Positions 6,820 to 14,020 of a stretch of DNA of 16,697 nucleotides are shown here, piece after piece (positions within the stretch are counted from its first letter, which is position 1; every line of letters begins with the position of its first letter). Both the position numbers and the translations under genes were made by a program. Origin of the DNA: Alphaproteobacteria bacterium (GTDB taxonomy: Bacteria > Pseudomonadota > Alphaproteobacteria > Puniceispirillales > Puniceispirillaceae); contig WTJO01000027.1 of assembly GCA_011524805.1 (NCBI GenBank), positions 1 to 16,697 of the forward strand, read 5' to 3'. Below the pieces are notes generated by a model. The model did not search any database and was not told the DNA's origin. It was given only the letters and a program-made list of their open reading frames with translations.

Positions 6820-8888
6820 GGGGTATCTCCATTTGTGAAACGCATCAGCCCGTCTGCGGCAATGCACTCATCAGACGAGGCTATTAGCGGGTTTACCTCA
6901 AGCTCAACCAGCCTGTCCTGATACTGGCCGGCAATTATGCATAAATTTGAAATTGTATCAATAATAGCCTGAATATTGGCACCTGACTGCCCTCTATAGC
7001 CGGCCAGCAACGGCCAGATTCTTAGCTGCTTCAGACAGGATAATATCTCTGGCTGAGTTGCGGGCAGAACAAGATGAGCAGTATCCTGTGCCAGTTCTGT
7101 CAAAATGCCGCCCTGACCAAGGGTCAGCACAAAGCCATGCGCCGGATCATGGGTGATACCTGCCAGCAATTCGGCAATGCCTGCGCCTATCATCTCTTCA
7201 ACGATAACGCCCTGCCGTGTCGGCATTGTCTGATAGGCCTGCTCCAGTTCGCGGGCGCCTGAGAGGTTTAATGCCAGACCGCCTTGTTCTGTCTTATGGG
7301 CAAGGCCGCGTGATTTCAGCACAACAGGATAGCCGATAGTATCTGCGGCCTGAAGCGCTGTTTGCAGATTATCTGCCTGAATTCGCAACGGGCATCGGAT
7401 GCCAAATCGTTCCATCACTGTTTTCGTGTCAGTCTCATCTATGAAGCTGTCATCTGCTTGGCTTAACTTGTCGTCATCCTGACGTGGCTCAAGATGTGGC
7501 ACCTCAGGGTCGAATTTTTGCCAGTAAGCCGAAATATCCGACATATGCCTGATCGCTTTCATGGCCTCGACAAGTCCGCATAGCACTGTGATGCCAGCAT
7601 TGTGAAAGGCGTGCGCCTGTGCTTCATCTATCAGTTCTGGCATGCTTGAGATGACACATCCCTTGCGGCCTGTTCTGTTCTGCGCGGCAATAAAGGCATC
7701 CTGAGCGACCTGCCATGCGGCCGGATCGCACCTGTCACTTCGCGGCAGATCAAGCATAAGACACCCAAGAGCCTGTGTGCCCGAAAGGCTGGCAGCAAAC
7801 ACATCTGTCATAATGTCTGTCTGACCCCAGATATAGGTCTGGTAGTCAAGCGGATTGGCAATATGCACCAGCGGCCCAAGCGCATCACGAAGGGCGTGAT
7901 GTTGAGTATCTGTAAGCGGTGGAAATGACAGCCCATATTGTGTGGCCAGATCGGCTATCAGTGAGGCTTCACCGCCTGAACAGGACAGGCTGGAGATGGT
8001 AGGGGCATCAATTGTGCCGAGATAGTGCGCCAGCTTCAAACTTTCGATAAAGCTGGATAAATCATCTGCCATCGCCATGCCAAAGCGTGCCATCAGCGCA
8101 GATGCCCCTGCCATTGAGCCTGAAAGTGAGGCAGTATGTGACAGGGTTGCCTGTCTGGCCTCGTCTGATTTACCTACTTTCAGGATAATCACAGGTTTCT
8201 TTAGCTGAAAAGACAGCCGCGCCAATTCCCGCCAGCTATCATGGTCTGTTATGCCTTCAACATGCAGTCCAATAGCTGTGATACGCTCATCCTTTATAAG
8301 ATGGATAGCCATTAATGCCTGTGAGATAGATGTCTGGTTGCCTGCGGTGCCGATAAAGCCGATCGGGCAGGAGCGTTTCTGCATCGAGAGGTTAATCGCC
8401 ATATTCGAGCTTTGCATGATGATGCCGACACCGCTGTCAATATGGGTGCCACCATGCTGGTCTGGCCATAAGGCGATTCTGTCCAGATAATTCACAAAGC
8501 CATAGCAGTTTGGCCCGATAAAGGGCATGCCGTCTGCTGCCTCAACCAGCTGTTTTTCAAGCTGTGATGCCTGTGCATCTTCAGATGATGCTTCTGAAAA
8601 TCCGGAAGCAAAGCAGATCGCACCGCCAGCGCCCATCGCGCTTAATTGCGCCAGAATATCTGCTGTTATCTGCCTGTTTACGCCGATAAAGGCTACGTCA
8701 GGTACGGCAGGCAGATCCGAGACTGATGTGATACATTCTATCCCGCCTAGTGTCTGCCTGTTCGGGTGAACAGCGAAAATCTGTCCGTCAAAACCTGAAC
8801 GCTGAAGCTGGTCAATAACATTTTCAGCCCAGCCGCCACCTATGACAGCCACAATTTTGGGTGAGAATAGACGGGTCAGATCAGCCAC
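6816..8888 (-). CDS. ADP-forming acyl-CoA synthetase, fused alpha-beta single chain
   Basis: A 690-residue protein of the acetate-CoA ligase (ADP-forming) family, interconverting carboxylate + CoA + ATP with acyl-CoA + ADP + Pi. Domain order is CoA-binding Rossmann domain (about 5-130), two succinyl-CoA-ligase-like flavodoxin domains (about 145-450) and an ATP-grasp domain (about 480-685). His251 in LSHTASLSG is the expected phosphohistidine. GYPVVLKSRGLAHKT (519-533) and LEVNPL (663-668) are ATP-grasp motifs. The start is a GTG at 8888, preceded by AGGGAT, 17 bp after the acyl-CoA dehydrogenase gene; its stop overlaps the hydratase start by four bases. In this operon it probably activates gamma-butyrobetaine or a related trimethylammonium acid. 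Family is secure; substrate is inferred. Confidence 0.9.
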   Translation of the reverse strand: MADLTRLFSPKIVAVIGGGWAENVIDQLQRSGFDGQIFAVHPNRQTLGGIECITSVSDLPAVPDVAFIGVNRQITADILAQLSAMGAGGAICFASGFSEASSEDAQASQLEKQLVEAADGMPFIGPNCYGFVNYLDRIALWPDQHGGTHIDSGVGIIMQSSNMAINLSMQKRSCPIGFIGTAGNQTSISQALMAIHLIKDERITAIGLHVEGITDHDSWRELARLSFQLKKPVIILKVGKSDEARQATLSHTASLSGSMAGASALMARFGMAMADDLSSFIESLKLAHYLGTIDAPTISSLSCSGGEASLIADLATQYGLSFPPLTDTQHHALRDALGPLVHIANPLDYQTYIWGQTDIMTDVFAASLSGTQALGCLMLDLPRSDRCDPAAWQVAQDAFIAAQNRTGRKGCVISSMPELIDEAQAHAFHNAGITVLCGLVEAMKAIRHMSDISAYWQKFDPEVPHLEPRQDDDKLSQADDSFIDETDTKTVMERFGIRCPLRIQADNLQTALQAADTIGYPVVLKSRGLAHKTEQGGLALNLSGARELEQAYQTMPTRQGVIVEEMIGAGIAELLAGITHDPAHGFVLTLGQGGILTELAQDTAHLVLPATQPEILSCLKQLRIWPLLAGYRGQSGANIQAIIDTISNLCIIAGQYQDRLVELEVNPLIASSDECIAADGLMRFTNGDTP

Positions 8889-8905
8889 AAATCCTATCCC
8901 TATCC

Positions 8906-10066
8906 TTATCCGTTCAGAGGGCGTAATAAATCGCGCGAGATGATATGACGCTGGATTTCCGAAGTGCCATCCCAGATTCGCTCAACCCGCGCATCCCGCC
9001 AGAAACGCGCAAAGGGTAGATCAGACATCAGCCCCATCCCGCCATGTAGCTGAAGACATGTATCTGTTACCCGTCCCAGCATTTCAGTTGCATATAGCTT
9101 GGCGCTGGCAATTTCCCTGTTACAGTCCATCTTCTGGCTTAATTTCCATGCCGCCGACAGGGTAAGCCAGTCAGCCGCATCAATTTCTGTAACCATATCT
9201 GCAAGCTGGAAACTGACCCCCTGAAACTTGCTAATCTGCTGGCCAAACTGTTTGCGTTCTGCAGTAAAGGGCAGGGTCAACTCAAAGGCGCGTCTGGCTC
9301 TGCCTACTGCACTTGCTGCCACAGACAGGCGCGTGCCGGACAGCCATTCATTGGCAACCTCAAAGCCCTTATGCACGTCACCCAGAATTTGCGTCTTTGG
9401 CAGCCGGCATTCATCAAACCGCAAAATACAATTCTGATAGCCGCGATGCGAGACAGAATCATATCCTTTTGCAATTTCAAAGCCTTTCGTGCCCCTATCA
9501 ACAAGGAAACAGGTGATTTTTTTCTTCATGCCCTTTGGCGTTTCTTCTTCACCTGTGGCCACAAATACAATTACGAAATCGGCAATATTGGCATGGCTGA
9601 TAAAATGTTTTGTGCCATTGATAATCCAGTCATCTCCGTCAGGGCGGGCGGTGCATTTCATCCCCCGCAAATCCGAGCCGGCATCTGGTTCTGTCAGGGC
9701 AAGGGCATCAAATTTTTCACCAGATACAGCAGGTAGCAGATATTTTTCACGCTGTTCGTCATTACAGGCCATCAAAATGCCGGACGGACGGCCAAAAAAG
9801 ACAGTTAGCGCATAGGCGCCGCGCCCCAGTTCGCGCTCTACCAGCGTGAAATCAAATTCATTCAGTCCGGCACCGCCTGCTTCCTGCGGAAAATTACATC
9901 CAAAAAATCCAAGTTGCTGGCATTTTTTTGTGATTTCTATGCCGATTTCCTCTGGCACATAGCCCAGCCTGTCAACTTCAGCCTCATGAGGGTAGATTTC
10001 CTGCTCAACAAACTGGCGCACTGTCGAGACGATCATTTCCTGTTCTTCAGATAATGCAAAATCCAT
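8906..10066 (-). CDS. acyl-CoA dehydrogenase, likely gamma-butyrobetainyl-CoA dehydrogenase
   Basis: A 386-residue flavoprotein with the complete acyl-CoA dehydrogenase fold. Visible are the N-terminal helical domain, the FAD-binding ALTEPDAGSD motif (123-132) followed by NGTKHFISHA (150-159), and the C-terminal domain with ERKQFGQ (270-276) and QLHGGMG (339-345). The motif that normally carries the catalytic glutamate (YEGT in MCAD) reads WDGT, with Asp366 at that position. The alternative glutamate position of long-chain and isovaleryl enzymes is Thr245 here. The ATG at 10066 has AAGGAAGAA upstream and follows the carnitine dehydrogenase gene by 20 bp. Context suggests oxidation of gamma-butyrobetainyl-CoA to crotonobetainyl-CoA, with electrons passed to ETF. 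A different short-chain substrate remains possible. Confidence 0.9.
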   Translation of the reverse strand: MDFALSEEQEMIVSTVRQFVEQEIYPHEAEVDRLGYVPEEIGIEITKKCQQLGFFGCNFPQEAGGAGLNEFDFTLVERELGRGAYALTVFFGRPSGILMACNDEQREKYLLPAVSGEKFDALALTEPDAGSDLRGMKCTARPDGDDWIINGTKHFISHANIADFVIVFVATGEEETPKGMKKKITCFLVDRGTKGFEIAKGYDSVSHRGYQNCILRFDECRLPKTQILGDVHKGFEVANEWLSGTRLSVAASAVGRARRAFELTLPFTAERKQFGQQISKFQGVSFQLADMVTEIDAADWLTLSAAWKLSQKMDCNREIASAKLYATEMLGRVTDTCLQLHGGMGLMSDLPFARFWRDARVERIWDGTSEIQRHIISRDLLRPLNG

Positions 10067-10086
10067 AGTCTTCTTCCTTATCTGCT

Positions 10087-11553
10087 TTATCCAATATGCC
10101 GCCCGATATATTCAGGTGCGGGTATTTTATCATGTGCTTTCTGCAGCCTGTCCAGCCTTCCCAGAACACTCTGTTCAGCAGGGCAGGCCTTGTTCTTTTC
10201 CCTGTCAACGTGAATAAGCATATGTTCTGCGGTAGCTAGCAATGTGCCATCATCCCGTTTCATTTCATGGACAAGATGCAGTTTTTTCAGATCATGTGCA
10301 TGAAGCCGTGTGCTGACCTCTATCTTGTCATCTAATTTTGCCTCTGCCAGATGGCGCAGGTGGGTCTCAACTGTGTAATAGCTTACGCCAGTAGCGATAT
10401 AGCTATCATCTATGCCTGCCAGTATCAGAAATTTGTCAGTAGCTTCCGAGCAGACCTGTAAATATCGAAATTCTGTCATATGTCCGTTATAATCAAGCCA
10501 TGAAGGCAGAACCTGCGCCTTGTGGGTGAGTATCAGTTCTGGTGTATCTGACAGTGCTGTAAGCGGAGGTAGCTGATTTTCCTGTGCCAGCTTTGCCTCA
10601 CAGTCAGCTAGAAACGCGCCAGCGCCCCAGCGATAGGATTTCAAATTATTCAGAAAGCCAATAAGGTTTCTGTCTCTTATCTGTTCTAGTTCACGAAAAG
10701 AATATCGGCCAGATTGCGCATCAGACTGCGAGGCGATTTTGTCTATCAGCGGATCATCCAGTTCCGGGACATCCATCAATTTTGTCCACGGCCATTTTAG
10801 CGCAGGGCCAAACTGGCCAAGAAAATGATGCATGCCAGCTTCACCGCCGGCAATACGGTAGGTTTCAAACAAGCCCATCTGTGCCCATCGCAACCCAAAG
10901 CTATGGGTGATAATGTCATCTATTGTCTGGGTTGTGGCAATACCGTCCTTTACCAGCCACAGCGCTTCACGCCATACTGCCTCTAACAGACGGTCGCCTA
11001 CATGGGCATCAATCTCGCCGGCAATATGCACAGCTTTCATGCCGATACTGGCTAGAATCTCTCTGGCTGTCTGGATTGTATCTGCTGATGTAGCAGGTGA
11101 CGCAACCAGCTCTACAAGCGGCAGCAGATAGACAGGATTGAAAGGATGGGTCACCAGAATCTGGCCAGCCTTTGCCGCCCCTATTTGCAAATCAGTGGGG
11201 GTAAAGCCAGAGGTGGATGATCCGATAATCGCCCCTGTCTCGCACACTGCCTGAATCTCGGCATATATCTGTTGTTTCAGCTCAAGCCGTTCCGGGATTG
11301 ATTCCTGAATCCAGAGCGCATTTTGCAGCGCTTCTGCCAGCTCTGCACAAAATCTTAGCCTGCCTTCTTCTGGCAGGGGCGCATCAAACAGACATGGATA
11401 GGCATTGCGTGCATTAGTCAGCACCTCGGCTATCTTGCGCTCTGCTTCGGGGTCGGGGTCATAAATATTTACATCCCAGCCATTCAGAAGAAAGCGTGCC
11501 GCCCATCCGCCGCCAATAACGCCGCCACCAATGATACATGCCTGTCGTCTCAT
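10087..11553 (-). CDS. L-carnitine dehydrogenase fused to hotdog (betainyl-CoA) thioesterase
   Basis: A 488-residue two-domain protein. Residues 1 to about 320 form a 3-hydroxyacyl-CoA-dehydrogenase-like NAD enzyme: Rossmann motif GGGVIGGGWAARF (9-21), SSTSGF (112-117), catalytic His136 in THPFNP and Glu148. GLRWAQMGLFETYRIAGGEA (220-239) and LKWPWTKLMDVPE (252-264) are characteristic of L-carnitine dehydrogenases. Residues from about 340 on form a 4-hydroxybenzoyl-CoA-thioesterase-like hotdog domain with WLDYNGHM (352-359) and the VETHLRHLAEAKLDD strand-helix. The enzyme would oxidise L-carnitine to 3-dehydrocarnitine and hydrolyse betainyl-CoA to glycine betaine. This fusion is known from other bacteria. 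The start is eight bases after the BKACE stop with a weak GGATAG site, suggesting translational coupling. Confidence 0.93.
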   Translation of the reverse strand: MRRQACIIGGGVIGGGWAARFLLNGWDVNIYDPDPEAERKIAEVLTNARNAYPCLFDAPLPEEGRLRFCAELAEALQNALWIQESIPERLELKQQIYAEIQAVCETGAIIGSSTSGFTPTDLQIGAAKAGQILVTHPFNPVYLLPLVELVASPATSADTIQTAREILASIGMKAVHIAGEIDAHVGDRLLEAVWREALWLVKDGIATTQTIDDIITHSFGLRWAQMGLFETYRIAGGEAGMHHFLGQFGPALKWPWTKLMDVPELDDPLIDKIASQSDAQSGRYSFRELEQIRDRNLIGFLNNLKSYRWGAGAFLADCEAKLAQENQLPPLTALSDTPELILTHKAQVLPSWLDYNGHMTEFRYLQVCSEATDKFLILAGIDDSYIATGVSYYTVETHLRHLAEAKLDDKIEVSTRLHAHDLKKLHLVHEMKRDDGTLLATAEHMLIHVDREKNKACPAEQSVLGRLDRLQKAHDKIPAPEYIGRHIG

Positions 11554-11561
11554 AAATTCAG

Positions 11562-12476
11562 CTATCCGTTCTGCGGTGGGCGTTTGACCAGAGCTAGCCT
11601 GTCACGCACTTCCTGTGCGCCAATCACACGCGCGCCCATTGCTTCGATAATGGTTTTTGCACGTGCAACAAGCGCTTCATTTGTCGCCAGCACACCTTTT
11701 TCAAGCCATAAATTATCTTCCAGCCCGACACGCACATTACCACCTGCCAGCACAGCTGCTGCTACATACGCCATCTGGTTGCGTCCTAGCGAGAAGGCAG
11801 AGAATGTCCAGCTATCGGGCACATTATTGACCATCGCCATAAAGGTATTCAGATCATCAGGCGCACCCCACGGCACGCCCATACATAGCTGGACAAGTGC
11901 ATCAGGGGCTAGATGCCCATCAGCAACAAGCTGCTTGGCATACCACAGATGGCCTGTATCAAAGGCTTCAATCTCGGGTTTAACGCCTAATTCTGTCATC
12001 ATGCCTGCCATGGCGGTAAGCATGCCGGGGGTATTTGTCATCACATAATCAGCTTCGGCGAAATTCATGGTACCACAATCAAGTGTGCAAATCTCAGGCA
12101 GACATTCGGCGATATGAGCAACACGTTCGCTTGCCCCTGCCATATCTGTTGCATCAGATAGTGGCAACGGGCTCTCTGTGCCGCCAAAGATCATATCTCC
12201 GCCCATGCCGGCTGTCAGGTTCAGCACAATATCTATCTCTGCGTCCCTGATTCTGTCTGTTACTTCACGATAATAGGCCAGCTTCCGGCTTGGCGTGCCA
12301 GTCTCCGGGTCTCTGACATGGCAATGCACTATGGCGGCCCCTGCCTTTGCGGCGGCAATAGCGCTATCTGCTATCTGTTTCGGGCTTCTTGGTACATGCG
12401 GGCTTCTGTCCTGGGTCGCACCAGAGCCAGTTACAGCACAGGTGATAAACACGTCACGGTTCATACTAAGCGGCAT
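11562..12476 (-). CDS. BKACE-family enzyme, likely 3-dehydrocarnitine cleavage enzyme
   Basis: A 304-residue TIM-barrel zinc enzyme of the beta-keto acid cleavage (BKACE, DUF849) family, whose founding member Kce cleaves 3-keto-5-aminohexanoate with acetyl-CoA. Zinc ligands are visible as His51 and His53 in HCHVRDP and Glu253 in GLEDNLW. Arg249, Glu253 and Asp254 reproduce the spacing of Kce Arg226, Glu230 and Asp231. With carnitine dehydrogenase next to it, the substrate is very probably 3-dehydrocarnitine, giving betainyl-CoA and acetoacetate. The first ATG (12476) has GGAGATA six bases upstream; an internal Met at residue 5 is less well placed. It is the first gene of the operon, facing the divergent MFS gene. 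Confidence 0.93.
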   Translation of the reverse strand: MPLSMNRDVFITCAVTGSGATQDRSPHVPRSPKQIADSAIAAAKAGAAIVHCHVRDPETGTPSRKLAYYREVTDRIRDAEIDIVLNLTAGMGGDMIFGGTESPLPLSDATDMAGASERVAHIAECLPEICTLDCGTMNFAEADYVMTNTPGMLTAMAGMMTELGVKPEIEAFDTGHLWYAKQLVADGHLAPDALVQLCMGVPWGAPDDLNTFMAMVNNVPDSWTFSAFSLGRNQMAYVAAAVLAGGNVRVGLEDNLWLEKGVLATNEALVARAKTIIEAMGARVIGAQEVRDRLALVKRPPQNG

Positions 12477-12713
12477 AGGGTATCTCCTGATTATTGCCGG
12501 CCAAAAACTGCTTTATCACATACAGCATACGGATGCTGAGACTAGATAGTATTGTGCTAGTATGGCAGAAGGTTTTGCCGTATAAGACATTTATGATGCT
12601 AAAACGGTCAAAATAACAGCCAGTCCTGTTCGGGACAGGTAGATATATCATACAGATAGCTGATACGATAATCATCGCCAACACGCGCTGGCATCAGGAA
12701 AAATGGGCAGTAT
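12477..12713. promoter_or_regulatory. divergent promoter region with three inverted repeats
   Basis: The 237-bp gap between the BKACE and MFS start codons must hold the promoters of both units. Three inverted repeats are seen: CAGCAT-acgg-ATGCTG (12523-12538), ACTAG-N11-CTAGT (12541-12561) and CCTGT-tcggg-ACAGG (12625-12639). The first two lie within 90 bp of the operon start and are plausible operators; CTAG-containing arms are uncommon by chance. The third lies nearer the MFS side and could be an operator or a leader hairpin. No convincing -35/-10 pair was found for either direction. The only open frames here are short and lack protein-like character. Confidence 0.5.
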
Positions 12714-13973
12714 ATGACAGATAAAGATCCAGAGAATCCGGTGCTTGGCGGGGCGCGAGCATGGGGCATGTGGGTTCTGGCCGGGCTGGGCTTTGGCTAT
12801 GCATTTTTCCATCGGGTAGCACCGTCTGTGATGGTGTCCGAGTTGATGACGGATTTTGCCATTGGCGGTGCTGTGCTGGGGGTGTTATCAGCGCTCTATT
12901 TCTATCCTTATGTGTTGCTTCAGGTGCCGCTTGGGGCGATGCTCCAGATCATTGGCACGCGGATTCTGCTTAGTCTGGCATTAATGCTGGCAGCGATTGG
13001 CTCGCTGATATTTGGCACTGCGGAAACAGTAGGGCTCGCCTATTTCGGGCGGATTTTGATTGGCATTGGCTGTTCGGTCGGTTTTCTGGGCTCTTTAGCA
13101 CTCGCATCAAGCTGGTTCAGGGAAAATCAATATGCCTTTCTGGCAGGGCTTGCGATGTTTTTTGGTATGACAAGCGGCATGCTTGCACAAAAACCGCTTG
13201 CCTTTGTAATAGAACTGACTGGCTGGCGGGATGCGATGTATATGCTTGCAGGCGGCGGGGCATTGCTCTCTGTGCTGGTATATATATTTGTCCGGAACAG
13301 CCCTGTGACTACGCCTGCAACATCTAGTTCCAAAATAGGCTGGCGGGCATTGGCACTGGATTTACGTGCCGCCTTTGGCTGTGCTGATGTGTGGAAAATT
13401 GCCTTTGTTGCTGCTGCTATGTCCGGACCTATGCTGGCACTTGGTGCATTGTGGGGAACACCCTATGCTGTTCAGGCCTATGGTCTGTCACGCCCCGATG
13501 CTGCCTTTCAGATGTCCTATCTTCTGATGGGCTGGGCAGCAGGCGCACCATTCTGGGGGTGGGCATCTTCCAGAATTGGGCGGCCAAAGCTGATTCTGGT
13601 GATAAATGCGTCAATGCTAACCGCTTTAATTGCGGTCATTATTGCTGTGCCGGCATTGCCTTTAGTCTGGTTCGGCATTACGGTCTGTCTGGTCGGGTTT
13701 ACAGGCGGGGGGATGAGTGCCTGTTTCGGGTTGGTCAGACAGGTTGTACCGGCCAGCCTGGCTGGTGCGGCCACAGGGGTTGTAAATTCGCTGACCGTAG
13801 CATCAGGTGCGGTGTTGCAACCACTTGTCGGGCTAGGGCTGGATTTGCTATGGTCAGGGCAGTCAGAAGGTGGTGTCAGACTATATCTGGCCAGTGACTA
13901 CCGGATAGCGTTTATTGTTATTCTGCTATCCTGTATTCTGGGCGTTGTGACAGCCTTGACACTCAAGGAATAG
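12714..13973 (+). CDS. MFS transporter, 12 predicted membrane helices
   Basis: A 419-residue major facilitator superfamily permease. The first half holds FHRVAPSVM (32-40), ALYFYPYVLLQVPLGAMLQIIGTR (60-83, the inter-helix signature region between helices 2 and 3) and a GRILIGIGCSVGFLGSLALAS helix. A cytoplasmic loop at about 194-225 separates the halves. The second half repeats the pattern, with WGWASSRIGRPK (281-292) at the equivalent loop. AGGAA at 12696-12700 is a distant Shine-Dalgarno for the ATG at 12714; a nearer ATG at 12703 is out of frame. Substrate is unknown. Divergence from the carnitine-type operon suggests uptake of a related compound, but carnitine carriers usually belong to BCCT or ABC families, so this is tentative. 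Confidence 0.88.
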   Translation: MTDKDPENPVLGGARAWGMWVLAGLGFGYAFFHRVAPSVMVSELMTDFAIGGAVLGVLSALYFYPYVLLQVPLGAMLQIIGTRILLSLALMLAAIGSLIFGTAETVGLAYFGRILIGIGCSVGFLGSLALASSWFRENQYAFLAGLAMFFGMTSGMLAQKPLAFVIELTGWRDAMYMLAGGGALLSVLVYIFVRNSPVTTPATSSSKIGWRALALDLRAAFGCADVWKIAFVAAAMSGPMLALGALWGTPYAVQAYGLSRPDAAFQMSYLLMGWAAGAPFWGWASSRIGRPKLILVINASMLTALIAVIIAVPALPLVWFGITVCLVGFTGGGMSACFGLVRQVVPASLAGAATGVVNSLTVASGAVLQPLVGLGLDLLWSGQSEGGVRLYLASDYRIAFIVILLSCILGVVTALTLKE

Positions 13974-14020
13974 TCAATATCTTCCGGGCTGTTGGCATAC
14001 TAGGTAAAGTAGGAGAAAAA

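Noticed and set aside
6820..6867. N-terminal extension of the hydratase (16 codons)
   Set aside because: It lies inside the synthetase coding sequence; the ATG at 6819 has GGAGATA upstream and forms the ATGA overlap typical of coupled genes.
9228..9815. Plus-strand frames inside the acyl-CoA dehydrogenase gene
   Set aside because: Antisense to a full-length gene with complete domain motifs; no start signals or family resemblance.
12485..12684. Minus-strand 72-codon frame across the divergent promoter region
   Set aside because: Composition is not protein-like for this genome, it overlaps the first operon gene and the operator-like repeats, and no Shine-Dalgarno supports it.
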